Counted from the stretch's first letter, positions 41,115 through 51,140 are shown. The stretch is DNA of 64,000 nt from Hoeflea sp. (GCF_002733955.1 NZ_NVXQ01000005.1:205931-269930), one strand, 5' to 3'. Numbers and translations: made by a program. Notes: generated from the sequence alone by a model not told the origin.

Positions 41115-41471
41115 TCAGACTTTCAGCCCGCTGACGACAATCCCGACGCAGATGATCAAGGCGCCGAGGATCTGGGTGATGGAAATCGATTCTGACAGGA
41201 ACACCAGCGACAGCAGCGGAATGTAGAGATAGGACAGCGCCATGAACATGTAGGCGCGTCCGATCGGCATGTCGCGGATGACAAAGACCCAGGCCACGGT
41301 CGCGAGCCCGTACATGACAAGCGCGATCCAGAAATGCGGACTGCCGATCAATCCCCACACCGCGCCACCCGGGCTGCTCAGCGTTTCGCTCGAGCGCTTG
41401 AACAGGATCTGGCCAATGGAAATGACCAGCGGTACGGCGATGACGCCCGCCAGCGTCGATGTCTTCATCAT
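41115..41471 (-). CDS. Small multidrug-resistance-like transporter (EmrE/ArnE type)
   Basis: A 118-residue four-helix membrane protein of the DMT/SMR superfamily. Hydrophobic helices are at about 5-25, 40-60, 65-88 and 95-118. SMR-like ArnE/ArnF proteins flip undecaprenyl-phosphate sugars, which fits the flanking glycosyltransferase genes; drug export is the alternative. ATG 41471 overlaps the stop of the upstream methyltransferase (ATGA), so it is translationally coupled to it. It converges on the GT2 gene. Confidence 0.8.
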   Translation of the reverse strand: MMKTSTLAGVIAVPLVISIGQILFKRSSETLSSPGGAVWGLIGSPHFWIALVMYGLATVAWVFVIRDMPIGRAYMFMALSYLYIPLLSLVFLSESISITQILGALIICVGIVVSGLKV

Positions 41472-42175
41472 AGCGGGACCATCCTGTCTTCGGAGAAATA
41501 GATGTCGCGGCCTATGTCGATGCATTTGAACTGATGCTCGAGAGGCTGGATGGCGCGCAGAAAACTGTGCTTGTAGGGGAAGAAATTGAAATGCGGGTTG
41601 AAGGTGTAGATTGCCTCCCGCTCGCGCGGCACCACGATGATCAGGCGTTTGCGGGCAATGCGCCGCAGCTCCGCGAGCGCCCGCCGGTAATCCAGAATGT
41701 GCTCGATAACGTGCGTGCAGATCACAGTGTCGAACTCACCATCCGCAAAAGGCAGGTCCTCGATCGGGGCTTTGACAAATTCCAGGCCTTCATCGCTGAA
41801 ATGCTCGGGAATGACAAAATCGACGCCGACATAGCGTCGTGATGTTTCATTGCGGCTCTGCGCCAGACTCCTGAGCAGATATCCGGTGCCGCAGCCGACA
41901 TCGCAGACGCTGTCACCGATCAGATCCGCGGCGATTTCCGCTATACAGGCCTTTGAATTGTCGGTTTCATCATGAACCCGTGGATGCTTGGTGTAGAGCG
42001 CCTCATATTCCTCGGGCGTGAGGAATGGCGCACGAACACGGAAATCCGCCAGCTTGTCGATATGCTTGCCCCAGACCATTCGGGCCAGCCCGGTAAACAG
42101 AACCGAATCGCGCACGATCGGCGGCAGCAACTCCTCGATGGCAAACCTGATCCTGTTGGTTTGTTCCCGATTCAT
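41468..42175 (-). CDS. SAM-dependent methyltransferase in the glycosylation locus
   Basis: A 235-residue class I methyltransferase with motif I VCDVGCGTGYLLRSL at about 90-104 and the segment FDTVICTHVIEHILDY typical of the UbiE/Methyltransf_11 group. The N-terminal 85 residues and the last part (FFPYKHSFLRAI) are not specific. It is translationally coupled to the SMR-like gene, so methylation of a sugar or lipid-linked intermediate is a reasonable inference. Substrate unknown. Confidence 0.88.
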   Translation of the reverse strand: MNREQTNRIRFAIEELLPPIVRDSVLFTGLARMVWGKHIDKLADFRVRAPFLTPEEYEALYTKHPRVHDETDNSKACIAEIAADLIGDSVCDVGCGTGYLLRSLAQSRNETSRRYVGVDFVIPEHFSDEGLEFVKAPIEDLPFADGEFDTVICTHVIEHILDYRRALAELRRIARKRLIIVVPREREAIYTFNPHFNFFPYKHSFLRAIQPLEHQFKCIDIGRDIYFSEDRMVPL

Positions 42176-42371
42176 GTTTCAGATCGCCTCGCTCTTAGAC
42201 TGATCAAACGGCCGCTACCCGGTGAGGCCAGAAAATGGCTATTTAGAACAGATGTTTAGATGGCAATACTGATTCGACCGAATGCCAGGTGGACGGGCGA
42301 AATCATTACAGCAGGCCATTTCCTGTTGCAAACGAGGGATGTGGCAACCGTTGTGCTGATCGAGCATATGG

Positions 42372-43358
42372 TCAGACCGTCTCCCAGCCGCCATGTTTTG
42401 CGGCGCGATAGACGGCGTCGATGAATTTCTGGTTGAGCACCGACTGCTCGAGCGTGAACACCTCGTCATCGCTGCCGCCCACCTTGCGGGCGAAAGCCTC
42501 GGCCTGGAGCCGGTACTGTCGCACGCCGCCAAAGCGGAACGTGGTGGCCTCGTCATGGCCGCGCCGCTCGAGGGTGATGGTGGGGTGGCCGTATTCGCCC
42601 GAATTGAACGGTGCGCTGACCTCGATGTAGCCATCCTCGCCATGGAAGACCATGAGCTGGCGCGCCGCCATCTGTGTCGAGCAATAGAAGCTCATTTCGA
42701 AATCTCCGAAATCCGCCCGCAGGCTGGCATAGCGGTCGGTGCCGAAATCCGGATCCATCTCCACGGTCGACTGCACCCTGAGCGGTTCCTTGCCGGTCGA
42801 GAAACGGGTGGTGACCGTCGGGTAGACGCCAATATCGGGCAGACCGCCGCCGCCGAGCGAGGCATTGTTGCGCATGTTGGACGGATCGGTGTTGTAGTAG
42901 CTGAAGGCGCCCTGAACCTGGCGCAGCCGGCCGATGGCGCCGTCGGCGATCAGCGCGCGGACCTTGTGCCACTGCGGGTGATAGGTGACCATGAAGGCCT
43001 CGCTGACCAGCACATTGTTGGCATCACGGGCTGCAATCAGGGTTTGGATCTCGTCGGCATGCAGCGAAATCGGCTTCTCGCACAGCACGTGCTTGCCGGC
43101 CTTAGCCGCCTTGATCGACCACTCGATATGCTGCGAGGTGGGCAGCGGAATGTAGATGCCGTCGACCTCGTCCGACGCCAGAAGCTCCTCATAGGAGGCA
43201 AATGCTAGCGGCACGCCGAAGCGGTCGGCCAGAGCGCGGGCCCGGGCATGATCGCGGCTGGCGATGGCCGTGACCACGCCGTTTTCGGAATCCTGGAAAT
43301 GCGGGATCACATGATCGCGTCCGATCTTGGCGGTGGACAATATACCCCAACGAAACAT
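42372..43358 (-). CDS. Gfo/Idh/MocA-family oxidoreductase
   Basis: A 328-residue NAD(P)-dependent sugar dehydrogenase-like protein. The Rossmann N-terminus ([19 protein letters not shown]) is followed by the catalytic-region [11 protein letters not shown] (EKP motif) and the alpha/beta substrate domain. ATG 43358 has GGGAGAAAG upstream and is preferred to 43418. It is separated from the methyltransferase by 196 bp. Sugar oxidation or isomer change for the nearby glycosylation genes is possible but not proven. Confidence 0.9.
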   Translation of the reverse strand: MFRWGILSTAKIGRDHVIPHFQDSENGVVTAIASRDHARARALADRFGVPLAFASYEELLASDEVDGIYIPLPTSQHIEWSIKAAKAGKHVLCEKPISLHADEIQTLIAARDANNVLVSEAFMVTYHPQWHKVRALIADGAIGRLRQVQGAFSYYNTDPSNMRNNASLGGGGLPDIGVYPTVTTRFSTGKEPLRVQSTVEMDPDFGTDRYASLRADFGDFEMSFYCSTQMAARQLMVFHGEDGYIEVSAPFNSGEYGHPTITLERRGHDEATTFRFGGVRQYRLQAEAFARKVGGSDDEVFTLEQSVLNQKFIDAVYRAAKHGGWETV

Positions 43359-43655
43359 AACTTTCTCCCAAAACAGCATCTGCAGCGCCGGCATGCCGGG
43401 CCGCCAATCAGCTTGCATTCAAGCCCGCTCGGGGCGGGGCCTGTCAACCGCCGGGTTGCATTCGCCCACCGTTTGGAAGAATAAGGAACCGACGAGACAC
43501 CGGTCCCGAGCCGGCCTGCGCAATTCCGTGCCCTGCCCCGGAGCCCTGAAGACTGGTCCGCGCGGGTTGACCGCGGCGGAATTGTAAGCAAGGACTTGCA
43601 CGCCTCCGGTCGGGCCTTTGGCCCTGACTGCCAACCGAAAGCCGAAACCCGCTTC

Positions 43656-44042
43656 ATGAAAAAACTCACATTCTTCCTGTTTGCGGGCGCCATCGGTTTC
43701 GTGGTGGACATGGGTGTGCTGTGGCTGCTGCTGGAATTCAGGATGCTTGATCCGTTCAGCGCCCGGGCGCCGGCCATCGGCGCAGCACTCGTGTGCACCT
43801 ACATGATCAACCGCACCTTCACCTTCGGCGCGTCGCACCGGAAGGTGGCGGTCGAGGGCGTGCGCTATGGCAGTGTCGGCCTGATCTCGACTCTGATCAA
43901 CTACACCGTCTATTCGGGCCTGTTGCTGATCCTGCCCGGACTGTCGCCCTATATCGCGCTGATCTTCGGATCGGGTTCAGCCACCTCGTTTGCCTATCTG
44001 GGCTATTCCCGCTTCGTTTTCGGCCCCGGACCGGATCTGTAA
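43656..44042 (+). CDS. GtrA-like flippase-family membrane protein
   Basis: A 128-residue protein with four hydrophobic helices and the GtrA-family FLFAGAIGFVVDMGVLWLL N-terminus and YMINRTFTF motif. GtrA-like proteins are proposed to flip undecaprenyl-phosphate-linked glucose in O-antigen or teichoic acid modification. ATG 43656 (MKKLTFFLFAG) is preferred to 43596 because the first helix starts immediately after it. It lies close to a GtrB-like GT2 gene (40088) but is not adjacent. Confidence 0.85.
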   Translation: MKKLTFFLFAGAIGFVVDMGVLWLLLEFRMLDPFSARAPAIGAALVCTYMINRTFTFGASHRKVAVEGVRYGSVGLISTLINYTVYSGLLLILPGLSPYIALIFGSGSATSFAYLGYSRFVFGPGPDL

Positions 44043-44134
44043 GCGGACCTGACAACAGCAATAGTGCATCCTGATCGCGCTTAATTTCGCCCCAAACCCG
44101 GAGCATAGGAATGCTCTGAATGTGGAGATCCCAG

Positions 44135-44425
44135 ATGCGGAATTTTTCAATCCTGGCCGTTCTGATCCTGCCGTTGCTGGTTGCAGCCGAAAGCGCGTCA
44201 GCCGACCCCTTGCGGAATTTCAAGTCCGCCGATGCCGACAAGAGCGGCAGTCTCGAAGCACCGGAATTCAGGAACTTCATTGATTTGCTGGCCGATGGCG
44301 GCAACCGGATGGCCAGGACAGTCAGAGCCTCCCGGGCTTACGGAATCGCTTTGTCGCGGGTGGATTACAATAATGACGGCAGAGTGTCGGGAGATGAACT
44401 CAAGCGCTATGACAAAGCCAACTGA
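44135..44425 (+). CDS. Small exported EF-hand protein
   Basis: A 96-residue protein with an N-terminal signal peptide (MRNFSILAVLILPLLVAAESASA) and two EF-hand loops: DADKSGSLEAPEF (about 34-46) and DYNNDGRVSGDEL (about 78-90). The Asp/Asn and Glu positions fit Ca2+ binding. ATG 44135 has GGAG 7 nt upstream and is preferred to 44120. It is likely periplasmic. Partners are unknown. Confidence 0.85.
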   Translation: MRNFSILAVLILPLLVAAESASADPLRNFKSADADKSGSLEAPEFRNFIDLLADGGNRMARTVRASRAYGIALSRVDYNNDGRVSGDELKRYDKAN

Positions 44426-44493
44426 GCTGCCAGAATTTTAACGTGATGCCCGTCCGTTTTCCGTCACATCAACGCATCTGGACAAGCTGCAAC

Positions 44494-45888
44494 CTATGAT
44501 CCGGTAGCCGCGCGCTCGCGGATCTGGGCGAAGGTCCAGTCGACCAGCAATTCGCCGTCCTGCCAGACCGGCTGCAAAAGGTTCTCGCGTTCGCCGATAT
44601 CCTTGAGCGGCATCGCCACCAGCTTGCCGTTTTCGCGCACCACCGCCTGGCGGTAGCGCTTCGACGCCTTGCCGGGATCGGTCTTCGGGTTCTTGTTGAT
44701 GCCGTGCCACTGGCCGTCATCATCCTGTCGGGCATTGGCCTTCATGGCGAAACGCAGCGTGTCGCGGTTGACCTTCTGCAACAGCCCGGCGCCCATGCCG
44801 AAGGCGATGTTTTCCGCCGACCAGCCCTTGTCCTCAAGCCGTCCGAGAATGAGCCGGATGGTTTCCGGGGTCACGCCGTCGCCCTGGATCACCCGCACCG
44901 CCGGATTGAGCACCTTGTAGCCCTTGTTGTTGATGGTGAAGCCGAAGATCTCGCCCAGCATCTGCACCGTGTCGACGGGCACGCGGGTGGCGTCGCCGGA
45001 ATCGGGACGGACGACCAGCGTGCCGCCCGAAGCCTCGACCTCGGCCTTCAGCTCCTCGCCCCAGATGGTCTTGACCGCGCGGTAGAGATCATAGGAATCG
45101 GAGACCACGGCCACCATCTTGCCGGGACCTGCGAACTGGGTGAGCATGTTGCGGTAGGCTTCGGTCTCGCGGTCCTCGCCCCAGCTGGTCATGGTCGAGT
45201 GTTCGGCGGCGGGGATCGAGAAGCCCGCCATCTCTTCGTGGTAGAACCGCCTTGCATAGACCAGCGCGCTGACCGTGTCGGTGCCCATGAAGCTGACCAG
45301 ATGGGCGACGCCGCCGATGCCTGCCTGTTCGAGCGAGGTGGCGCCGCGAGCGCCGAAATCATGCAGCCGAAAGGGCAGCACTTCATCGGGCGTATCGCAG
45401 GTGCGCTCCAGCGAGGCGGAGATGATCTGGCGCGCGCCGTGCGAAACGGTGGCGACCGTCGAGGGGTACCAGACGGCGCGCAGAAGTGCTGTCTCGATGA
45501 AGGTCGGCAGCCAGAAGAATTCCGGGTCGGTGTTCCGAACCTGGACCAGCGGCGTGCCTGTCGGCGCCACCATGCCCTCGGGAAGCGCCTCGATCAGCAA
45601 CGGGAAATGGCCGTTGTGGCGGGTGACGATCTTCTCGAACCCCTCGCGGTGAAACGGCAGTCCGTGGGCGGTGATCATCGCTTCCGCCTCGTCGACATCG
45701 GCCATGGTGATCTTGCGCGCGAGATAATCCTTCAGGAACATCTGCAAGCCGAAGAACAGCACGTGATCGTGCTTGCCGCCCGGCCGCGCCTCGACATAGG
45801 CCGAAATCGCCTGGGTTTCGGGCGGATACTGCGCGAAATGCGAGTATTTGTAGCTGTCGGAATTCAGAATCAGGTTCATGATGGCCAT
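44494..45888 (-). CDS. nadV: Nicotinamide phosphoribosyltransferase (NadV/Nampt)
   Basis: NadV makes nicotinamide mononucleotide from nicotinamide and PRPP, the two-step salvage route to NAD. The 464-residue protein starts with the family NSDSYKYSHFAQYP and has GARGATSLEQAGIGG, FRLHDFGARG, VVSDSYDLYRAV and VRPDSGDATRVPVDT (phosphate/PRPP site). It stands alone, with no nadM or Nudix partner in the window. Most bacteria use deamidation instead, so it may be acquired. ATG 45888 or ATG 45879 may be the start. Confidence 0.93.
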   Translation of the reverse strand: MAIMNLILNSDSYKYSHFAQYPPETQAISAYVEARPGGKHDHVLFFGLQMFLKDYLARKITMADVDEAEAMITAHGLPFHREGFEKIVTRHNGHFPLLIEALPEGMVAPTGTPLVQVRNTDPEFFWLPTFIETALLRAVWYPSTVATVSHGARQIISASLERTCDTPDEVLPFRLHDFGARGATSLEQAGIGGVAHLVSFMGTDTVSALVYARRFYHEEMAGFSIPAAEHSTMTSWGEDRETEAYRNMLTQFAGPGKMVAVVSDSYDLYRAVKTIWGEELKAEVEASGGTLVVRPDSGDATRVPVDTVQMLGEIFGFTINNKGYKVLNPAVRVIQGDGVTPETIRLILGRLEDKGWSAENIAFGMGAGLLQKVNRDTLRFAMKANARQDDDGQWHGINKNPKTDPGKASKRYRQAVVRENGKLVAMPLKDIGERENLLQPVWQDGELLVDWTFAQIRERAATGS

Positions 45889-46053
45889 TTCTCACGCGAG
45901 TTCGGTTCGCTTATAGACCGCCGGATTGCCGTTCGCCTACCTCGCGACGGAAATTTCCTGCCCTGCCTGCCCACAGATTAAAGCCGCGCGACGCTGAGCA
46001 AAAATCCAGCTGATGGGCTTGCCAAACTTCCGCTTCCTCGTTAATCGACTTTT

Positions 46054-46071
46054 GTTACGTTATTACATGAC
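46054..46071 (+). promoter_or_regulatory. Candidate Zur box upstream of zinT
   Basis: GTTACGTTATTACATGAC is an imperfect palindrome (12 of 18 positions symmetric) and matches the core GTTATxACAT of the alphaproteobacterial Zur box as I recall it. It lies 45 bp upstream of the zinT start, where a repressor would block transcription. Zur is not in the window. Confidence 0.6.
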
Positions 46072-46116
46072 GTTTCGATTGAGAGTGAATTCTCCTTCAA
46101 GGATCGAGGTTAAGGC

Positions 46117-46794
46117 ATGAAAAACACATTTATCGCTGGTTACGGCAGGGCGCTCGGGCTCGGCTGCGCAATGCTGATGGCAACAGCCTTGCTGATCAGC
46201 AACGCGGCAGAGGCGGCATCCGGCACAAAACACACCCACGCCCATGGTTCCGAGCAAAGTGATGAGATCTACCAGGGCTATTTCGAGGACAGCCAGATCA
46301 AGGCACGGACACTTTCAGACTGGGAAGGCGAGTGGCAATCGGTCTATCCCTATCTGCTTGACGGCTCGCTGGAGCCGGTTCTGGCCCACAAGGCGGAACA
46401 GGGCGACAAGACTGTCGAGGAGTACCGCGCCTATTATCAGACCGGCTACAGCACCGATGTCGAGCGCATCGACATCAATGGCGACATTCTGACTTTTTAC
46501 CGGGACGGCAATCCCGCCCAGGCGCATTACGCATCCGACGGGCACGAGATCCTGACTTACAAGAAAGGCAATCGCGGCGTCCGCTACATCTTCAAGAAGA
46601 CCGCCGGCGACGACGCCGCGCCGATGTTCATCCAGTTCAGCGATCACGCCATCGCGCCGAACAAGGCAGACCACTACCACCTCTATTTCGGCGACGACCG
46701 CGCCAGCCTGCTGAAGGAGCTCACCAACTGGCCGACCTATTATCCGTCAAGCATGACAGCTGAAGACATCGTCGAGGAAATGCTGGCGCACTGA
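46117..46794 (+). CDS. zinT: Zinc-binding periplasmic protein ZinT
   Basis: ZinT is a periplasmic Zn/Cd-binding protein that hands zinc to ZnuA under limitation. The 225-residue precursor has a signal peptide (about 1-34) and a His-rich HTHAHG. The ZinT domain core contains DWEGEWQSVYPYLLDG, and the C-terminal DHYHLYFG supplies metal ligands. A Zur-box-like palindrome upstream and the hairpin terminator downstream fit a single-gene Zur regulon. No znuABC is seen in the window. Confidence 0.94.
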   Translation: MKNTFIAGYGRALGLGCAMLMATALLISNAAEAASGTKHTHAHGSEQSDEIYQGYFEDSQIKARTLSDWEGEWQSVYPYLLDGSLEPVLAHKAEQGDKTVEEYRAYYQTGYSTDVERIDINGDILTFYRDGNPAQAHYASDGHEILTYKKGNRGVRYIFKKTAGDDAAPMFIQFSDHAIAPNKADHYHLYFGDDRASLLKELTNWPTYYPSSMTAEDIVEEMLAH

Positions 46795-46828
46795 CCGGTG
46801 AGAGTACACAAATGATCTCCTGAAACGA

Positions 46829-46864
46829 AAGCGGCGCTCCTTTTGACAAGGAGCGCCGTCTGTC
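46829..46864 (+). terminator. Hairpin terminator downstream of zinT
   Basis: CGGCGCTCCTT (46832-46842) pairs with AAGGAGCGCCG (46848-46858) across a 5-nt loop, followed by TCTGTCTTTC. It lies between zinT and the convergent pheT stop and may serve both strands, with CTTTCGTTTC following on the minus strand. Confidence 0.7.
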
Positions 46865-46909
46865 TTTCGGGTGAATGAGATCTGTCCCGAAACGGGGTTG
46901 CGAACTCTC

Positions 46910-49321
46910 TCAGCCCCTCAACACGCCGCCAGAGGATTTTTCGACATTGGCGATGACGGATTTCGCCAGCTTGTCGAGGTCTTCCTCGGTCAGGGTGCGG
47001 TCGCGTGGCTGGATGATCAACTCGATGGCGACGGATTTCTTGCCTTCGCCAAGCGACGGGCCTTCGAACAGGTCGAACACATTGACGCCGGTGACCAGCT
47101 GCTTGTCAGCCCCTTGAGCGGCGCGGATCAGCGTTGCCGCGGGCACGGTGCTGTCTACGACAAAGGCAAAGTCGCGGCGCAGGGCCTGGAAGGCCGAAAG
47201 CTCCAGCACCGGCTTGGTGCGGGTGGCCTTGCGCTTGGGTTCGGGGATCTTGTCGATGAACACCTCAAAGCCGCAGAGCGGACCGGAAACGTCGAGTGCG
47301 TCCAGAGTGTTGGGGTGGAACTCGCCGAAATGACCCAGCACCACTTTCGGGCCGAGCTTGATCAGGCCGGAGCGGCCGGGGTGATACCAGTCGGGTCCGC
47401 CCTGCTCGATCTGGACATTGCCCATCGGCAGGCCGCAGGCTTCGAGTGCCGCCAGCGCATCGGCCTTGGCGTCGAACACGCCGACCGGCTTTGCGGCCCC
47501 GTCCCAGTGACGGCCCGACCCGGTCAGACCGGCCGTGCCGCGGCGGATGCCGCCGGCAACCCGGCGCTGGCCTTTCGGGGTGTCATCCTCATAGGTGCCT
47601 GAGACTTCGAACAATGCCACATCGCCATAGCCACGGGCGGCATTGCGGCCGGCAGCCGCGATCAGGCCCGGCAGCAGCGAGGGCCGCATGTCGGACATGT
47701 CGGCTGCGATCGGGTTGGCGAGCTTGAGCTCGGGCTTGCCGCCGCCGAAGAGTTTGGCCTGGTCTTCGGGAATGAACGACCATGTCACGGCTTCGAGCAT
47801 GCCGCGCGCCGCCAGCGCGCGCTTGGCCGAGCGGGTGCGGACCTGTAGCGTGGTCAGGATCTTCTCGTTGACCGCACCGATCGCAGGCAGCGGCGCTGGC
47901 TTGATGTTGTCAACGCCGTGGATGCGCATGACCTCTTCCACCAGATCGGCCTTGCCGTCGATATCCGGACGCCAGGACGGCACTGCGACGGAAACCCGGT
48001 CACCGGAACCCGAAACCTCGAAACCGAGGCCGGTGAGAATGCCGGTGGCTTCCTCGTTGGAGACCGAAAGCCCGGTCAGGCGCCCGACTTCGGCGAAGGG
48101 GAAATCGACCACCTTCTTCTCATGACCCTTGTAGCCTTCAACGCGGGCTGTAGCCGCCTTGCCGCCGCACATCTCGAGCACCAGTTCGGTGGTGCGCTCA
48201 AGACCGGGAACCATGTATTCGGGATCGACGCCGCGCTCGAAGCGGTAGCGCGCATCGGTGATGATGCCCTGGCTGCGGCCGGTCTTGGCGATGTTGATCG
48301 GATCCCAGAGCGCCGATTCGATCAGCACATTGGTGGTGTTCTCGTCACAGCCCGAATGCTCGCCGCCCATGATGCCGCCGATGGATTCCGGGCCGTTGTC
48401 ATCCGCGATGATGACATTGGTCGGATTGAGCGTGTAGGTGCGTTCATCAAGCGCCAGGATTTTCTCACCCTCCCGCGCACGGCGCACCACCAGATCACCC
48501 TTGACCTTGTCGGCGTCAAAGACGTGCATCGGACGGCCCTGATCGAAGGTCATGTAGTTGGTGACATCGACCAGCGCCGAGATGGGCCTGAGACCGATGG
48601 CCAGCAGCCGCTTCTGCATCCATTTCGGGCTCGGGCCGTTCTTGACGCCGCGCACCAGCCGCCAGGCAAAGCCGGGGCAGAGGCTCTCGTCATCGAGCAC
48701 GATGCGGATGTCCTCCGTGGTCTCGCCTTCGACAGCGAAGCTCGGGGCTTGAGGGGTCTTGAGCGTGCCCAAGCCGGAGGCAGCCAGATCGCGGGCGATG
48801 CCGTAGATCGAGGTGCAGTCAGGACGGTTCGGGGTCAGGTTGATCTCGATGACCGGGTCATCAAGCCCGGCATAGGCGGCAAAGGAGGTGCCCACCGGCG
48901 CGTCTTCCGGCAGATCGATGATGCCGTCATGGTCGTCGGACATGTCGAGCTCGCGCTCGGAGCACATCATGCCGTGGCTTTCGACGCCGCGGATCTTGCC
49001 GACCGACAGCGTCACGTCGATGCCGGGCACATAGGTGCCCGGTTCGGCCAGCGCGCCGATCAGCCCGGCGCGGGCATTGGGCGCGCCGCAGACGATCTGC
49101 ACCGGCTTGCCGTCGCCCTTGTCGACCATCAGCACGCGCAGCTTGTCGGCGTCGGGGTGCTGTTCGGCGGAAACCACCTTGGCGATGGTGAAAGGCTGGT
49201 AGGCCGCCTTGTCGTCGACATCCTCGACCTCGAGCCCGATCGCCGTCAGGCGCTCGCAGATCTGCTCGAGGGTGGCGTCGGTTTCAAGGTGATCCTTGAG
49301 CCAGGAGAGTGTGAATTTCAT
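46910..49321 (-). CDS. pheT: Phenylalanyl-tRNA synthetase beta subunit
   Basis: PheT forms the alpha2-beta2 synthetase with PheS. The 803-residue protein has the N-terminal EMAP-like tRNA-binding domain ([20 protein letters not shown]), B3/B4 and B5 domains, and a C-terminal ferredoxin-fold anticodon-binding domain. The start at 49321 is only 5 bp from the stop of an unrelated AT-rich gene that separates it from pheS. The usual pheS-pheT order is thereby interrupted. Confidence 0.97.
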   Translation of the reverse strand: MKFTLSWLKDHLETDATLEQICERLTAIGLEVEDVDDKAAYQPFTIAKVVSAEQHPDADKLRVLMVDKGDGKPVQIVCGAPNARAGLIGALAEPGTYVPGIDVTLSVGKIRGVESHGMMCSERELDMSDDHDGIIDLPEDAPVGTSFAAYAGLDDPVIEINLTPNRPDCTSIYGIARDLAASGLGTLKTPQAPSFAVEGETTEDIRIVLDDESLCPGFAWRLVRGVKNGPSPKWMQKRLLAIGLRPISALVDVTNYMTFDQGRPMHVFDADKVKGDLVVRRAREGEKILALDERTYTLNPTNVIIADDNGPESIGGIMGGEHSGCDENTTNVLIESALWDPINIAKTGRSQGIITDARYRFERGVDPEYMVPGLERTTELVLEMCGGKAATARVEGYKGHEKKVVDFPFAEVGRLTGLSVSNEEATGILTGLGFEVSGSGDRVSVAVPSWRPDIDGKADLVEEVMRIHGVDNIKPAPLPAIGAVNEKILTTLQVRTRSAKRALAARGMLEAVTWSFIPEDQAKLFGGGKPELKLANPIAADMSDMRPSLLPGLIAAAGRNAARGYGDVALFEVSGTYEDDTPKGQRRVAGGIRRGTAGLTGSGRHWDGAAKPVGVFDAKADALAALEACGLPMGNVQIEQGGPDWYHPGRSGLIKLGPKVVLGHFGEFHPNTLDALDVSGPLCGFEVFIDKIPEPKRKATRTKPVLELSAFQALRRDFAFVVDSTVPAATLIRAAQGADKQLVTGVNVFDLFEGPSLGEGKKSVAIELIIQPRDRTLTEEDLDKLAKSVIANVEKSSGGVLRG

Positions 49322-49326
49322 AGTTG

Positions 49327-49890
49327 TTACCTCAGAATTATCTGGCCGATGATTTGAACCAAAAAAGCGATCCCTAGGAAAAACAAAGAAATAACGCTAA
49401 AATTAAACAACGGACCATAACGCCTATTATTTACAAACCTAACCTGTTTAGATAAAGCCTCATCACACTTGACTGATTCTACTGACGCAGCCCTTTTGTT
49501 TATATAGACAACATCCATGATCAAAAGCTCTCCTGGCGAAACTGAGGGTATTGATACAATAAATTTACCATTAGGATTGACGCTTTCCTTGTGATCCCTC
49601 GGCTCATATAGAGATACATCGTCTGGCCTGAAAGACATTACTATTTCAGTGTTGTGAGCAGTCTTCTTTCCGGTATTTTGCACATAATATTTTTCAGTGT
49701 ACACTTCAATTCTATCATCTTCGGTCGGGATAAAATGGATGCTATTACTGGATACCCCCCATATTAACTTTACCTGCGCCCGGAAAATCCAATAAACTGC
49801 TCCGATCAACAGCGTAAAAAACAATGACCACACTTGATCATGAACTGGCGACATCCACACCCACAGGTCTTGTAGCGCTTCCCCAGTCAC
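49327..49890 (-). CDS. AT-rich hypothetical membrane protein inserted between pheS and pheT
   Basis: A protein of 187 residues (GTG start) or 175 (from Met13, MSPVHDQVW). It has a hydrophobic helix near 17-38, a soluble central region of about 100 residues and a C-terminal helix at about 164-186, so both ends may sit in the membrane. I do not recognise a family. The coding region is visibly AT-rich with A/T-ending codons, unlike every neighbour. GTG 49890 overlaps the pheS stop by 4 nt, so it is in the operon and coupled. Horizontal transfer into the operon is the likely origin. Confidence 0.8.
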   Translation of the reverse strand: MTGEALQDLWVWMSPVHDQVWSLFFTLLIGAVYWIFRAQVKLIWGVSSNSIHFIPTEDDRIEVYTEKYYVQNTGKKTAHNTEIVMSFRPDDVSLYEPRDHKESVNPNGKFIVSIPSVSPGELLIMDVVYINKRAASVESVKCDEALSKQVRFVNNRRYGPLFNFSVISLFFLGIAFLVQIIGQIILR

Positions 49891-50972
49891 AAACTCAGCC
49901 CCCCGAACAGGGTCGGCATGTCGAGTGGGCGGAAACCGTAATGGTTGATCCAGCGCACATCGGCGTCAAAATAATCTCTCAGATCGGGCATGCCGTATTT
50001 CAGCGTGGCGATGCGGTCGATGCCGATGCCCCAGGCAAAGCCCTGGTACTCGTCGGGATCAAGCCCGCCGGCGCGCAGCACGTTGGGGTGGACCATGCCG
50101 CAGCCGAGGATCTCCATCCAGTCGGTGCCTTCGCCGAACTTGACGATCGGGCCGGAGGTGCGATCGCACTGAATATCGACTTCGAACGAGGGCTCTGTGA
50201 AGGGGAAGAACGACGGCCGGAAGCGCATGGTGACGTCGTCGACCTCGAAAAAGGCCTTGCAGAATTCTTCCAGCACCCAGCGCAGATGGCCGACATTGGC
50301 GGTCTTGTCGATCACCAGGCCCTCGAGCTGATGGAACATCGGCGAATGGGTGGCGTCGGAATCCTGCCGGTAGGTCTTGCCCGGAATGACGATGCGGATC
50401 GGCGGCTTCTGCGCTTCCATGGTGCGGATCTGCACCGGCGAGGTGTGGGTGCGCAGCACCTTGCGCTCGCCGTCTGCGTTCGGCTGGAAGAAGAAGGTGT
50501 CGTGCATTTCCCGCGCCGGGTGACCTTCGGGGAAATTGAGCGCGGTGAAATTGTAGTAGTCGGTCTCGATATCCGGACCTTCGGCAATCGAGAAGCCCAT
50601 GTCGGCGAAGATCGCGGTGATCTCGTCAATGACCTGGCTGATCGGGTGGATGCGGCCGCGCTCGGCCGGCGATGAGCGCACCGGCAGGCTGACATCGACG
50701 GTTTCACGGGCCAGGCGCTCGGTGATTGCGGCGTTGCGCAGCTCGGTCTTGCGGGCGGCAATGGCGTCGGCCACACGGGTCTTCAGGCCGTTGATGGCGG
50801 GGCCAGCTTCCTGGCGCTCCTCCGGCGTCATCTTGCCCAATCCCTTGAGCAATTCGGAAACGGAGCCCTTCTTGCCAAGTGCGGCGACGCGCACGGCTTC
50901 GATGGCCGCCTCGTCGGCGCTGGCGGCGATCTCTCCCATGATGGAGGTTTCAAGCGTCTGGTACTGGCTCAT
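49887..50972 (-). CDS. pheS: Phenylalanyl-tRNA synthetase alpha subunit
   Basis: PheS is the catalytic class II subunit. The 361-residue protein shows class II motif 2 ([12 protein letters not shown]) and motif 3 ([17 protein letters not shown]), with an N-terminal coiled coil (about 1-95) that binds tRNA. The C-terminus [10 protein letters not shown] is complete. Downstream it overlaps the AT-rich insert by 4 nt. It lies 168 bp after rplT, with a rho-independent terminator in between. Confidence 0.97.
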   Translation of the reverse strand: MSQYQTLETSIMGEIAASADEAAIEAVRVAALGKKGSVSELLKGLGKMTPEERQEAGPAINGLKTRVADAIAARKTELRNAAITERLARETVDVSLPVRSSPAERGRIHPISQVIDEITAIFADMGFSIAEGPDIETDYYNFTALNFPEGHPAREMHDTFFFQPNADGERKVLRTHTSPVQIRTMEAQKPPIRIVIPGKTYRQDSDATHSPMFHQLEGLVIDKTANVGHLRWVLEEFCKAFFEVDDVTMRFRPSFFPFTEPSFEVDIQCDRTSGPIVKFGEGTDWMEILGCGMVHPNVLRAGGLDPDEYQGFAWGIGIDRIATLKYGMPDLRDYFDADVRWINHYGFRPLDMPTLFGGLSL

Positions 50973-51072
50973 GATCTGTGACTACCTGTATTTCTGGCCG
51001 TATCTGGCGGGCGCCAGGCCCGTGCTTAAACGAATTGCAACGCGTGAGAAACCGGCGATGCCCGGTTGCGAA

Positions 51073-51108
51073 ACGAAAAATCCCGCGCCAGCCGTGCCAG
51101 CGCGGGAT
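51073..51108 (-). terminator. Rho-independent terminator of rpmI-rplT
   Basis: On the minus strand ATCCCGCGC (51108-51100) pairs with GCGCGGGAT (51088-51080), a 9-bp stem with an 11-nt loop, followed by TTTTCG. It lies about 30 bp after the rplT stop and separates the ribosomal genes from pheS. Confidence 0.85.
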
Positions 51109-51140
51109 CCCAAAATTCAAACTCTGCGGGAAACGCTGGC

